This document shows, in pieces, positions 22,401 to 32,119 of a DNA stretch of 64,000 nucleotides. The first letter of the stretch is position 1. Each line of letters starts with the position of its first letter. The notes under the pieces were generated by a model. It was not told where the DNA came from and ran no database searches. It worked only from the letters and a program-made list of their open reading frames with translations. The DNA is from Isochrysis galbana (taxonomy: Eukaryota; Haptophyta; Isochrysidales; Isochrysidaceae): positions 2,839,144 through 2,903,143 of the forward strand of contig CM030933.1 in the NCBI GenBank assembly GCA_018136815.1, written 5' to 3'. The translations under genes were made by a program, and so were the position numbers.

Positions 22401-22880
22401 CCTTCCTCATCGCCGTCCGCGAGCGACGCGACGCGGCTTCGCGTACAATGGCGCTTACCTGTGAGGGGCAAAGGCAGGGGTTGAGATGCGGGCCCACGGG
22501 CTCGCGCACGGGCGCAGCAGACCAGCAGGCGGAAGGGGCAGGCATGGCTCACCTCCTCGGCCCGCCATGCGCGTGCGGCCGCCGCGGGCTTTCATTCTCC
22601 TGACATCAAGAGCACAAGAGCACCCCAGTTTATCTTAATAAAACGTCTTGTTTATGTGAGTAAGAAAAATTTTCTGTGAAAAGGCAGGGGAACGTGACCA
22701 TATTGTATTCTACTGTAGGGGGGGGCATTTTACTCCTAGATAGGGGGTTATACGATTAGAAAGGGGGGTCGCCCGCCCCCAAACTTGTGGCTCACTTGTA
22801 GAGAGGGCCCAAACTTGTGACAAGTTGGAGCAGCCGCCCAAACTTGCAGAAAAATTTGCAAAAGGATTGACCTGGGCCTA
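19464..22880 (-). mobile_element. Complete hAT transposon, 3417 bp
   Basis: The left end starts TAGGCCCAGGTCAATCCTTT and the right end is its inverse complement, ending at 22880; about 21 bases match, with a one-base difference after that. Both sides carry the 8-bp duplication GTCACCGC, the length typical of hAT. Inside each end, CCCAAACTTG motifs are repeated (19498, 19540, and about 22779, 22809, 22838), as expected for subterminal transposase-binding sites. The single transposase ORF (19808-22552) is uninterrupted. The element sits in a satellite unit whose sequence is otherwise continuous across the site, so the insertion is younger than the array. Confidence 0.9.
19808..22552 (-). CDS. 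hAT transposase, 914 aa
   Basis: Intact frame. The acidic N-terminal region (residues ~50-130) is followed by an SH3/Tudor-like segment (~131-182) and a BED-type zinc finger at 283-312 (C286, C289, H303, H309). The RNase H-like core includes ITFDGTTRMG with a candidate catalytic Asp420, GITRDSCSTNG with Asp486, the SHTLQH box at 512-517, and RWWSRWE at 563-569. A second Tudor-like stretch (690-728, WFKGVISHV and WVITYDDGTTLGVF) lies in the insertion domain. The C-terminus carries the hAT dimerisation block (AACERVFSLLAKMFGPD, 871-887). It would cut and paste its own element. The start is uncertain: a possible 3' splice site (CCCTCACAG) precedes residue ~32, so the first residues may not be coding. 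Confidence 0.9.
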   Translation of the reverse strand: MSHACPFRLLVCCARARARGPASQPLPLPLTGKRHCTRSRVASLADGDEEGVSAEQRCARLVEDEENEENEEASDNGGDKAMEMETETDRAGTAPSRRSTSIVESDDSDGSYDNDTGIDGIDLTKAAEVSVGAEMWHKNLGKCTVKHTGAGTMYATTELVQVEFFLVEQQKMSTRWVRSSELEQRDSASTLGASSSTANFPSSSLGTSRDNGGPLHSQGNEVGNVPPPLAAIERDRQMRQLPPLGLRRARQGSARKTPEPKQVTPTDRIKAYPDETFTPSGAKIFCRACKEEISLVFSIFKGHILSNKHTSNKALYFKAEESKNERKSFMDDYYEQYPDEAGSSVDRETVAFRWEVVEVCLESGIPLERVQGRLRKLLEKGGRALSESSNLKTFIPKIETKEIALVQQEIAGQFVTITFDGTTRMGEAMTVCGRFVDANFSAIGNRLLCFSTVERHMDGVGLFRHISSTMRKVNLEPDWVVGITRDSCSTNGVACQKLLDLCPNAVDMLCVSHTLQHTGEHMELAVLEDFLTPWLTLISHTQIARTLWFDMMHVTMKGYSKIRWWSRWEVMKQLAENFGDLQRFVAKLEECGIGDATTKAMARIIRTQGRQLQLELALAMDVEVLCTTTYKLEGDGLEILLVYEALESIRRRGRTMGEEASDLPNIASLLRAGAKLDVGTKTNEYYEAPYHRWFKGVISHVPDARQRGGWVITYDDGTTLGVFDEQEMRRAIDATALPEWSLLVQQVRGAFQYLEDRLNDQCASPYHCGEQHRRTGLLRAFNPAFANNKVDAIWVHRLVEIPAFGHLPSVRQRLLDELPAYLAACDGTTIDHSEVPTFTREVLAWWSSNHTKFPTWAKAARIAFSMTPNSAACERVFSLLAKMFGPDRSSSLADQLSAALMLRYNNNQRDKVPM

Positions 22881-23262
22881 GTCACCGCTCACCATATGGA
22901 TGCCGCTACGAGCACCAAAGTGCGGTATGCCGCCCTCACAGCCACGCCAATCGCGCCCGCCGCCCCCGCGCACTGCGTCGAAATCGGCCGCTTGAGGCCC
23001 CCGGTGATGACGTCGTCACGCCCCAAGACGCGCCCTGAGTGCCCAACTTCGACCCGCGACCGGGGGCGCCACGAGGCCGTTCGAGTCACCGCTCGCCAAA
23101 TGGATGCCGCTACTAGCACCAAAGTGCGGTATGCCGCCCTCACAGCCACGCCAATCGCGCCCGCCGCCCCCGCGCACTGCGTCGAAATCGGCCGCTTGCG
23201 GCCCCCGGTGATGACGTCGTCACGCCTCAAGACGCGCCCTGAGTGCCCAACTTCGACCCCAA
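22881..23262. repeat. Satellite array, right part
   Basis: Continues the 18785-19463 array, with the CACCAAAGTGCGG marker at 22913 and 23117 (204 bases). It begins with the right copy of the hAT target duplication and ends abruptly in unique sequence after CCCAACTTCGACCC. Confidence 0.9.
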
Positions 23263-23699
23263 GGCGTGTGCGCTCACCTTGCGCGAACGCTCAATGTGCA
23301 TTGCGCACGCCTTCTCCGCGGGTGAGGCCACTTCAGTGAGGCCTCGCGGGGCCACCACTGAGTCGGTAGACAGGCACAGGATCGCACGGCAGAGTATCAC
23401 TGCCGCATTAGTGAACTCTCCTGTGCGACCCTGTGCCTTGGCCTCTGCTGCGCTGGACTTGGCGTACGCATGAAGCGCGTATGCATGAGTCCAGCGCAGG
23501 CCACCATCGGGCCGAGCTTGCACATGAGCCCTGGGCTCAATGCGCTCGCCTCGGCGAACGGCCTCCATGAGGGCCTGAACTTCTGGCAGCGCTCGCCAGC
23601 GCTCGCCAGCGTCCCAGGGGCCGGCCTCATGGAGGTCGGGCCGTGTCGAATTATCGTATGCCTGCGGCGCGATGGGCGGGGATATGTCACTACCGGACT
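23263..23699. other. Unique sequence with a weak minus-strand ORF
   Basis: A minus-strand frame of about 170 codons (23745-23227) runs through this stretch with plausible text (EVQALMEAVRRGERIEPRAH, then GEFTNAAVILCRAILCL). It overlaps satellite DNA at one end and a dispersed repeat at the other, and I recognise no family. It could be a gene fragment caught between repeats. Confidence 0.3.
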
Positions 23700-24093
23700 G
23701 TGCGACCCTCGAGATCGAGCGTGCGACCCACCAGGGACCTCCCACATCCCTCGCGAGGCGCTTGAGCTTGGGCTCCTCACCAGCTGGCAGCCATTGCGAG
23801 GCCGACAGCCGGCGATCGGCCGACGCGGAACCTCCGCGTTTCTTATGGGGATTCGCCCGACATTCACTGCTTTGATTCCCTCACGCGCGCAATCCTCCCA
23901 TTCTCCCAAAATAGACCTCCATGGGCCGGACAAGGCGGGGGAGTCACTCACCGACGCCATGGATTTTCGTGGGGTAGAGGGGGTTCGCGGGGGGGGGGGG
24001 GGGGGGGAGGGGGGGCAGGTAAGGGGGTCCCTGGGGAATCCTTGGACACCCAGGAGGGATGGAAAATAGTTGTTAAAAAGCGTGAGTGACCGG
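23700..24093. repeat. Dispersed repeat family R, near-complete copy
   Basis: Contains CGAGCGTGCGACCCA, AGCTGGCAGCCATTGCGAGG, GGCGATCGGCCGACGCGGAA, CTCACCGACGCCATGG and TTGGACACCCAGGAGGG, and ends GTGAGTGACCGG at 24082-24093. The copies at 36316 and 39115 are almost identical over the right half. A long G run at 23990-24009 sits in the middle. Confidence 0.85.
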
Positions 24094-24248
24094 CCTAGTA
24101 GGCGGCTGGCGGGGCAGGTAGGGGGGGGGGGGGAGCCTGCGGAATCCTTGCACACCCAGCCAGGGGAGGTCGAAAATTGTGGTTAATGGTTAATGATTAA
24201 AAAGAGTGAGTAGTGAGTGAGAGTGACTGGGCTGTTCACTCCAAGTTT

Positions 24249-24396
24249 TGTGGCGCACATATATACTATTGGTCCACTGGTCTATAGTGCGCCACAATAA
24301 GGTTGCTTTTATGTGGCGCACATACATACCACTGGTCTATAGTGCGCCACAAGCGGCTTGCGCACTATAGACCAGTGGTATGTATGTGTGCCACAT
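24249..24396. repeat. Large palindromes with GTGGCGCAC ends
   Basis: The unit from TGTGGCGCAC to GTCTATAGTGCGCCACA is present at 24249-24296, again at 24311-24354, and inverted at 24357-24396. The last two form a palindrome of about 40-bp arms with a two-base spacer, one mismatch and a three-base gap. It could extrude as a cruciform. No ORF. Confidence 0.85.
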
Positions 24397-24461
24397 ACAA
24401 GTAGTTTTGGTTCTGATCTTTGAACTTTCACGTACAGATGACAATATTTCTGGTGAGTGGC

Positions 24462-24670
24462 CCTAGATGGGAAATATGGTGTTGGGGCCTGCAAATACAA
24501 CCAAATACATATGTATTTGGCCTCCGGCCAAAGCCTCCGGCCAAATACATTTCAAATACATTTGAGGCCTACAACCCAAGACGCACTTCAAATACAGACT
24601 TCAAATACAGCCAAATACATATGTATTTGGCCTCTGGCAAAATACGGTAAACACGTATTTCCCATCTAGG
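24462..24670. mobile_element. 209-bp hAT-type MITE
   Basis: Perfect 15-bp inverted ends (CCTAGATGGGAAATA and its complement) are flanked by the 8-bp direct repeat TGAGTGGC at 24454-24461 and 24671-24678. The interior carries two copies of the palindrome CCAAATACATATGTATTTGG and several AAATACA words, and has no ORF. End sequence, 8-bp duplication and small size indicate a non-autonomous hAT element. The CCTAG tip and the AATACGTGT just inside the right end resemble the 6331-6746 element. Confidence 0.85.
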
Positions 24671-24679
24671 TGAGTGGCT

Positions 24680-25003
24680 CTTTCCCCCCCCCCCTCGCAC
24701 TCGGGTGACTCCCCCCGTCCGTCCGTCAAGCGCCTCGAGTGAATCTCTCTCTCCCTCCTCCTCCTCCTCTCTTCTCTATCCCTCCCCCCCCCCCCTCCCG
24801 CGCCTGCGTGACCCACGGGGGGTGGGGTGGTGGGGGTGTGGAGGGGGCGGGGGGCGGGCGGGTGGGGCACTGCCTTGGCACTCCCCGGCCGTTGGACGGC
24901 TTCTCGGCCGTGGGGGGCGCGGGGGGCGGGGGGCGGGAGGGGGGGGGGGCGGCGGCGTTAGTGTCGGTCATCAACACGGGAGACGACGGGCACACAGAGT
25001 GAC

Positions 25004-25050
<47 letters not shown>

Positions 25051-25828
25051 GATGATGATGATGTTCCTCGGGGGAAGGGGGGAAGTTATGGGGGGGGGGG
25101 GAGGGAGGAAAGGGGGCCGGGGGTCTTCTTCTCGAGGGCGTCCTACACAGTGTGGGGGAGAAAAGGCGAGCGCAATCAATCACTTGGGGGGGAGGCGGTG
25201 GGAGCTTCCTCTCTTTACGTTCTACGGGGTGGCGAGAGGTGGGCGGTGCGCGGCGCGCGCGCTCGCCGTCGCTTTCTTCTCTGTGTGGTGCGGCCATCCT
25301 TTCTCTCTCCGCCACCTCCTCTCCGAGGCTTTGTGGCTATGGCTTGGAATGTGGCTCGCGTTGTGGGCGGAGAAGGAGAGGAGAAGAGGAGAGATGGGGA
25401 AGCATAGGAGGAAGAAAGCCCCCTGCGGGATGGATAGGCTCTCCCCTCTCTCTCTCCTCTACTCTACTCTCTCTCTCTGCCGAGACTTGCTCCGGCGGCC
25501 CCCCGCGGGAGTGGGGAGGGGGGCGTCTCTTTCTCCTCTCTCTCTCTCCCTCTATGTATGGTGTGAGAGAGAAAGAGAGAGACGCGGTGCCCCCGTCCTC
25601 ATCATCACCGAGAGGGAGGCGAGCTGGGGCGGGGGGGGGGGGAGAGGGGGGCGGAGAGAGAGAGAGAGAGAGAGTGGGAGAGAGAGAGAGAGTGGGAGAG
25701 AGGGAGAGAGAGAGAGGGAGAGAGAGGCGGCGGCCCGGCCGAGAGAGAGTCGGCGCCGCCGAGAGCGGAGCGAACTCCTCCGCCTCCTCATCTCCCCCAG
25801 CTCTCTTCTCTCTTTTCTCTCCCTCTCC

Positions 25829-25859
<31 letters not shown>

Positions 25860-25948
25860 CTCTTCATCTCTCTCTCTCCGTCCCCAACCGCCCCCGACAC
25901 ACCCCCGCCCCACTCTCCCGACACTCTGCGCGACCCGATCGACAAGCC
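24680..25948. repeat. Low-complexity CT/GA tracts, upstream region of the second B12D-like gene
   Basis: GA dinucleotides at 25007-25046, GAT triplets at 25046-25063, G runs and mixed CT/GA tracts. Long frames here (for example 25046-26401) are composition artefacts that run into real exons. The promoter of the gene starting at 25949 must lie in the right part. Confidence 0.8.
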
Positions 25949-26861
25949 ATGGGTGAGAGAGACCCATCCCTCTACCCACCACCACGCCCAGCGCGCTGGT
26001 CACTCTGCAGATCATACCTCCCCCACACACCTCCGCTTACGCACGCCTCGTTCGCCCCGCGAGCAGCGCAGGCTGCTCCAGCACACCCCGTCCAAAGCGT
26101 TCTCACTCACTCCCCTCACCCCCCGTCACCTTGCCACCACGCCGCAGGCTGGGAACAGGCTGCTGTTGGATGGCGCGAGATCCCGCGCGGCATGAGTGTC
26201 CGCAAGATCTGGTTCGACCTCTCGGTGCGCACACGCTCCACCAAGCGCTCGCACTGTCCGCCCTTTCTCACAGCCTCGAGGCCGCCAGTGCCGCCGCAGC
26301 ACGTACATAGTGTTTTCGCGTACCAGGACCTGACCCCCCGCCCTTCGCATGGAATCAGTTTGCACCTCTTGTTGGCGTCGTCGGCATGGCATCCTTCCTG
26401 ATGGGCGGCATCATCATGAAGCACTTCTCCGGACACACGGATGTCGCATTTGACAAGAAGATTCGTATGGACCACAACCACCAGGTGTGCGGTGCACTGG
26501 CCAGCAGGCCATCATGCCCCTGCGGCGCGGCGGGCTCGAAGTACGATTTTCGGCATGTGCTCCCGCATGTTATCCTCACAGCGAGCTCGACCGCTCGTTG
26601 CACTCGCTCACGCCTACCTGTGTTCGTATCCGCAGGGCGGCAGCGAGCATCGCATCGCGACGCACAACAGCCGGCTTGGAATGCTTTCCATCAACAAGCG
26701 GGCGTTCAATCTCTTCCCGTTCACATACACGCCAAAAGCCGGTGAGTTGGCATCGGCTCAAATGCTCAGCCGGAAAGAGCTGCTCTCGCATAAGCTCACC
26801 CACCCATTGCTCTCCTCCTGTCCACACAGAAATCATCGATCGCCACCGCACTGACAAATGA
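25949..26861 (+). CDS. B12D/NDUFA4-like small mitochondrial-type membrane protein, copy 2
   Basis: Five exons: 25949-25952, 26148-26224, 26359-26484, 26636-26741 and 26830-26861, all with GT-AG introns, giving 114 residues. It again starts with ATGG followed by GTGAGA. The protein is about 85% identical by eye to copy 1 (MGWEQAAVGWREIPRGMS, FAPLVGVVGMASFLMGG, DHNHQGGSEHRIATHNSR) and ends one residue longer (RTDK). Only the introns and the flanks have diverged, so both copies appear to be under purifying selection. The family assignment is by the same pattern as copy 1. The two genes point away from each other across 8.6 kb of mobile DNA. An alternative start is the Met at residue 17. Confidence 0.8.
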
Positions 26862-28119
26862 ACATTACCATGCAGATCAGTATAGCGGATGGAGAAAGAG
26901 CTCTTCACGGAGAACTGGCATGCGTCCTCGTCGTCAAGGAGGACAAGTGCTTCGGCTTCTCGAATACCTCCTTTGCCCTGCTGATATGATTTTGCTTCGA
27001 TGTAGAGTTCGAAAGGGCTACGGTACGACTCACTCTGCGTGAATCGTGGTATAGGTGTGCATACAAACGCATGATCTCTTCCACCTGCACTTGCAGATAT
27101 GGGATTGAGCGTTGCCATGTTAATGCCTGATCATCCGTCGAAGGACGGATCGTTTGCTTGTCATGTTTTGTTCAGTGTCGGTGTCAGGCATTTCGTAGTA
27201 CGGTGTCTATGTGCATGTGCGCATTATTGCTTAAGGACAATGCCACACGGTGTTTGTCCTGTGCATGGTGCGCAATAGTGTTGAAAGAGTTTTGCCATCA
27301 CCCTACTTTTATGAGTAGGTGTCCATGGGGGCCTCGCGCCCCCCTCCCTCCATCGCAGTCGCAGCCCCCCCCTACCCCTAGCCTGACCGGCGACAAGCAA
27401 ATATGAGGTACAAGGTCAACAGGTTTCGGATTTCGGGGGCCTCTTCCTGGATTTTCGCCCGCTAGGAGTGAGGAGGGTCCTGGATTTTCGCGCTGACCGA
27501 GAGGCGCGCTGCCCCCCCACCCGCAGCGCTAACCGGGAGTATGGGAGCCTGCTGACCACCCAGAGCGTGAGAGCGTGGGAGGGAGAGCGAGCAAGGGCTG
27601 AGCAAAAGCGAGCTGCAAGCTCACTCGCTCAATCCACTCGTGGCGCATGCTCGCGGACGCATCGCGAGCAAGAAAAAAATCTTCTTAAAAATCCCCGCTA
27701 CATACGCGGCATGAGGCAGTGTGCTTGTGTACCTCCCTACTACCCGCCTTTACCCCTATCAACCCCCTCCCCCTTCCCCAGTTCCCTCTTTGGCGGAGAA
27801 GCTGGTTCCGGGGAGGCCGCGCGCGCTGCTTCGGCCAGGAGTTGGAGAGAAGGGGGTGGGAGACTGTGGCTCCTCCTTCGCTCTAACGTCGGCTCGCATT
27901 TCCTTTCCTTAGGTCTTAAGGCGGCTTGCCTTCATTTGGTCTCCTTTCCCTCCGGTTTCTTCCAGTCTCACCCTACCATCTACCATGAGCCCCCCCGCGA
28001 GCACCCCGAAGGAGAGGCCCAGGAGCACGACGAGAACGGCGTCGCCTTGGCTCGGCATGAGGGCGCGCCCCGAGAGGGCCTATTTCGACAAGGATTCATT
28101 GTGGTGACGTTGGTGAACA
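26862..28119. other. Intergenic, no gene recognised
   Basis: A minus-strand frame at 27118-26880 gives plausible text (RYTDLHGNVHLSVRW) but is isolated and overlaps exon-free sequence of the neighbouring gene. The rest has no recognisable repeat or ORF. Confidence 0.3.
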
Positions 28120-28930
28120 TCTCGAGACCGGGCGCGCTGCCGGCGCTTTCTCGGTCTTCCACTGGGATAGAATGCCTCACCAGGCACCATATCCAAATAT
28201 GCCGCCCTAGCAGCCACACCAATCGCCGCCGCCGCCCGCGCGCATCGCGCCATAGTCGGCCGCGTGTGGCTCCGACAACTACGCAAACGTTACCCGACCA
28301 AATGGGCCGAGTGCCCAACTTCCCAACGCGACCGGGCGCGCTGCCGGCGCTTTCTTGGCCATCCACTAAGATAGAATGACACAACAGGTATCAATTGCAA
28401 AGATGCCGCCCAAGCAGCTACGCCAATCGCCGCCGCCGCCCGCACACATCGCGTCGAAGTTGGCCCTGCGCAACACCGACAACAAGACCAAGCCTATGGG
28501 CCGAACGGGCCAGAGTGCCCAACTTTCGCACGCGACTGCGCTTGCCGCTGGCGCTTTTTTGCCCCTCAGCTTGCTTAGGGCGATTTCAAACTCATCACAT
28601 GAAATGGTTCCGCCCCAGGAGCCAAATTCATGTACCTAGCGGCCTCGGCGCACGCCTTTGCGGTGAAGGCGGAGGTGAGAGGTGAACACGCCACACACCA
28701 GCTCTCAAAATTTCGGATCAACGGTGGGCGCGAACGCGTGGGGCCGGGCCAGGAGGCTTAGGGGTTTAGAGGCAGGCCCTGAACGGCCCGATCGCGACCG
28801 GCCCGTCGCGCCGCTTGGCCACTTGAGGAGCTGCACCTCCAGGCGTCCAAGCGAGCGCTTGTCGACGGCAATCGGGGCCATGGCCCTGGGCGTCGGGCCG
28901 GATCGAATCGAGGCATTCCTGCGGTGCGAG
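28120..28930. repeat. Satellite-derived block duplicated at 63020-64000
   Basis: Starts with two satellite-type units (CGCGCTGCCGGCGCTTTCT, ATGCCGCCCTAGCAGCCACA) and continues into unique-looking sequence (CCCCTCAGCTTGCTTAGGGCGA, TTCGGATCAACGGTGGGCGC, GCACCTCCAGGCGTCCAAGC). The same text in the same order, with a few percent change, is found at 63020-64000, where the window ends. It is a segmental repeat of at least 0.8 kb. Confidence 0.9.
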
Positions 28931-28959
28931 GGGCCAGGATGGGTTAGTACGAGTGTGTG

Positions 28960-29352
28960 CGACCCTCAAGAACCAGCGTGCGAGCTACTAGTCACCCCCC
29001 ACCCTGCTCGCGAGAGCTCTGGGCTCTGCATGGCCACCACCTCCAGGCCATTCTTCGGCCGATCACGCGCGATCGGACGTCGCGGAAGCTCCGCGTTTCT
29101 AATAGTGATGCGCCCCACATTCACCACTCTGATTCCCTCCCGTGAGCGCCCGCCTGAATCTCCCCAAATAGCCCGCCACGCGCGGGGGAAGGGAGGGGGG
29201 TCCCTCACCGACGCCATTGCCCTTCGTGGGGCGGGAGGGGGTCGTTCGGAGGGGGGAGGGAGTTGCGGCGGGGCAGGTAGGGGGGGACCCTAAGGAATCC
29301 TTGGACACCCAGGGGAGGTGGGAAATAGTGGTTAAAATGAGTGAGTGACCGA
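28960..29352. repeat. Dispersed repeat family R, diverged subfamily
   Basis: Same order of blocks as at 23700 but closer to the 18230 copy (GATTCCCTCCCGTGAGCGCC, CGCCACGCGCGGG). Ends GTGAGTGACCGA at 29341-29352, one base off the usual right end. Confidence 0.8.
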
Positions 29353-30238
29353 GCTACTAGCGGGACTTTTTCTCACACTGTGAACACACGGGGGCGCGCG
29401 CGCGCAAGGAAAGAAAGGGGGCGCGCACACATGAGAAAACAAGGGAGGGGGATCGGGAGCGATCGCCCCTATCCTAACACACGGGACGAAGGAGATCGAC
29501 ATCGGAGGATCCCGACCGGATGGGGAGGGTGTGCGCCCAAAGGGGGACCGTTTAGGCTACGTACGCGTGCTAAATGCTAAATTCTAAGGCTAGGGGCATG
29601 GTAAATAGAAGCGGAAAAGGAGGTCACTGCGGATATGCGTAATGATAAGGGTATGCGAGTTGCCCTCTAATTTTCTAGCCAGTGGGCTCTGACCGGCACG
29701 GCATTTTGACTACGGCGACAGCACTTTTCGCACCTCCCTTGGCTGCCCAAGCATTCTCCAGGCGGCCTTCCCCCCCTTACCTGCTAGTATCTAGTGCGCA
29801 TTGAATACTAGTATTGGGCCGTTTGGGGACGAATATAGAATATAGCTGAGAGACAAAGACAGTGCCGACGCCTTCTCATCACATGTGTTGATTGGAATGC
29901 TTTACGACGTCTCGTTGTATGACGGCGTATTGTATTCGTTTTCACAAATCTCGCTCCACAAGACGCCTGCCAATGCTCCATGCTCCATGCCGAGCTATAC
30001 AAGTGCCGAGTTCTTGTTGTGCGAGACTGGGCCGGCCGTCTATGATTCGAGTATCGACGTGTGCAAGTTGAGCAACACTGTCGCTAGCCAGCACGCCGCA
30101 CTCATCCTTATGTGATAGCGTTCACAGTAGCCTAGCACATCGCGCGCGCAAGCTAGCCAAGCCTAAGGGCAATATTTACCCTCGACGGTTGCATCGGCAT
30201 CGACTTGACGCTACATTCATGGCTCCCGCGCAATAAAG
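29353..30238. other. Intergenic, no gene seen
   Basis: No convincing ORF or repeat. The right end is the 3' flank of the sulfotransferase gene. Confidence 0.35.
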
Positions 30239-31314
30239 CTATCTGGGATGCGGCGGCTCGTCACAGGTAGGAAATGCATCGGAATACCCAAAGCGCTTGA
30301 AGTCTTCCGCGAAGTACTCCCGGACACGCGTCTTGTCCACCTCCGAGTATGACCTCCCCAATCTAAGCGCCTCATCACATGTGCTCCGAGGGCGGAATTT
30401 CGCTATTTGCTGCGCGACATCGGGATGCTGAGATACCCCCATCTGGCTGGCAATGCGGTTCATGCCTGGCGCAAGATCCTCATAGCGAATCCACTCGTAC
30501 GGAATGTACCGCATTCCGCAAAAGTTCGACATGACACGGAAGTGCTCATCGACGTACTCCGACTCCGAGTGCGGCTTATTCATCACAGGTTGCCTGTGCC
30601 GGATATGATGGCTGTGTCCGTCCAAGACGTCTGGCGTCAGCCCCGCCACGCCGGCAAGCCGCGCCGTGAAGTGGGTGAAGTTGAGCCCGTCTGCCCGCTG
30701 GGCCGGGATCCGGAACTCCTTGTATGCCTCCCCACCTGGCTTCATGTCCTTGCCGTGCCTCACAATTTTGTCCTCAAACTTGGAGAGGAGCCGTGCGTAC
30801 GGATTGCGGACAAAGGCGAGCTTCGTCCACGACGGGTCGCACGCAATCTCTTGCACCTGGGGGCGAGATAGTGTGGCGTCGGCGGCGAGGATTGGGCGTG
30901 CGAGGCGTGCGTAGGCGCACGCGGGCATCGCTTTGCCGGCGTGATGCAGGATGTCTTCCTCTCCTGCTTCCTTGTCATCGTCTCGAGCGGCGTGAGCCAC
31001 CAGGCTTCCCTCATCTCGGCATGGGGCGTCGTCTGGTTCATATTGATCTCGCCACCCGACAGAGACACCGCGATCGCGTTGATAAACGTCCGGACGAGCG
31101 TTGAGCCAGCGCCAGGCACCGTGCAGAGCACCATCTTCTGCTTGCGGAAGACTCGGACAAAGGACCAGAGACTGGTAGAGCCGCTCCACGGGAGACCGAG
31201 GGCTGTGTGGACCCAGTCAGCTGGCAGTGTCGCGTCGCAAGCTGCCGAAGCGCTCAGGGCACCGCACACGAGCGAGAGCGAGAGCAGAGCCACGAGAAGC
31301 TTGCGCGCCACCAT
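30239..31314 (-). pseudogene. Carbohydrate sulfotransferase-like (Sulfotransfer_2 type), frame broken
   Basis: From an ATG at 31314 the frame gives a secretory signal (MVARKLLVALLSLSLVCG) and a PAPS 5'-phosphosulfate loop (VLCTVPGAGSTLVRTF). The conserved 3'-phosphate block is LAFVRNPYARLLSKFEDK, followed by a C-terminal half with YVDEHFRVMSNFCGM and YIPYEWIRYEDL, ending at 30239. This order fits Golgi-lumen sulfotransferases of the HNK1/chondroitin type. The two halves are in different frames. The switch must fall between about 31010 and 30905, and no GT-AG intron is visible there. Either it is a real frameshift, a sequencing indel or an unusual intron. If expressed intact, the enzyme would transfer sulfate to glycans. 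Confidence 0.75.
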
Positions 31315-31994
31315 CCCGCGCCCCCGCCCGCCGACCCGCTCCCAAGGGACAAAGGAAGAAGGGACGACCCCTTTCTTTCTTCCGGTTTTATTTTTGGCCG
31401 AGTGCGCTGCTCGGAGGCGTGTCGGTTGTTTATAGCAGTAGTATGACAAATGCTTTTAGAGCACAACTTCTCCTCAAATATCATGACTTGGTGACGACAG
31501 ACGAGGACAGAGAGGATATGATGGAGAGAGAACAAATAAAATGGTTCGAGTAGAGCGCGTGGGACAGCCGTGGGCAGGCCCATACCGAGTAGCGAGACGA
31601 GGGCTAGTGTAGCATGGTCTTAGCGACGCAAAGAGAGGACACGAGATCGGAGGACACCTAATTAAGCGTACACCAAGGCACAAGGCACATGGGGACTATG
31701 AGCACCTTCTAATACAAAACTCCAGACAAAAATATCATGTACGAGGAGAGGGGACGGAAGAAGAGGACAGAGATAGGGAGAGAGAGCATCCAAAAGAAGA
31801 AGAGCGAGCACCAAGCGAGAGGGAGGGCGAGGGCGGCATGCAGAGGAGAAGATGTGTGACCAAAAATAGAGGGGAGAAGATGTATGACCAAAAATAGAGA
31901 GGAGAAGACGTGTGACCAAAAATAGAGAGGAGAAGACGAGGAGAGGCAAAAGCGCGGGAGAAGAGGAGGGAGAGAGGGGTTGGGGGAGACGGTG

Positions 31995-32025
<31 letters not shown>

Positions 32026-32119
32026 AGAGAGGGAGGGAGAGGGAGGGAGAGAGGGAAGGAGAGATAGAGATCTGCCCGCTACCGAGGCGCTGCGTGCCTC
32101 CCCACCCTTCCCCTCCACC
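31315..32119. other. Intergenic between divergent sulfotransferase and EML genes
   Basis: Contains a 28-bp tandem repeat (31858-31940), a G run of about 30 bases at 31998-32026, and purine-rich sequence. It probably carries the promoters of both flanking genes. Confidence 0.5.
31858..31940. repeat. 28-bp minisatellite, three units
   Basis: TGACCAAAAATAGAG-GGAGAAGA recurs three times with a 28-base period. Confidence 0.85.

Noticed and set aside
23470-24069. 199-codon plus-strand ORF
   Set aside because: Runs through family R repeat and a G run; other copies of the repeat do not keep the frame.
25046-26401. 451-codon ORF
   Set aside because: Low-complexity GA/CT text joined to the second B12D-like exon; the spliced model with the ATGG exon explains the conserved part better.
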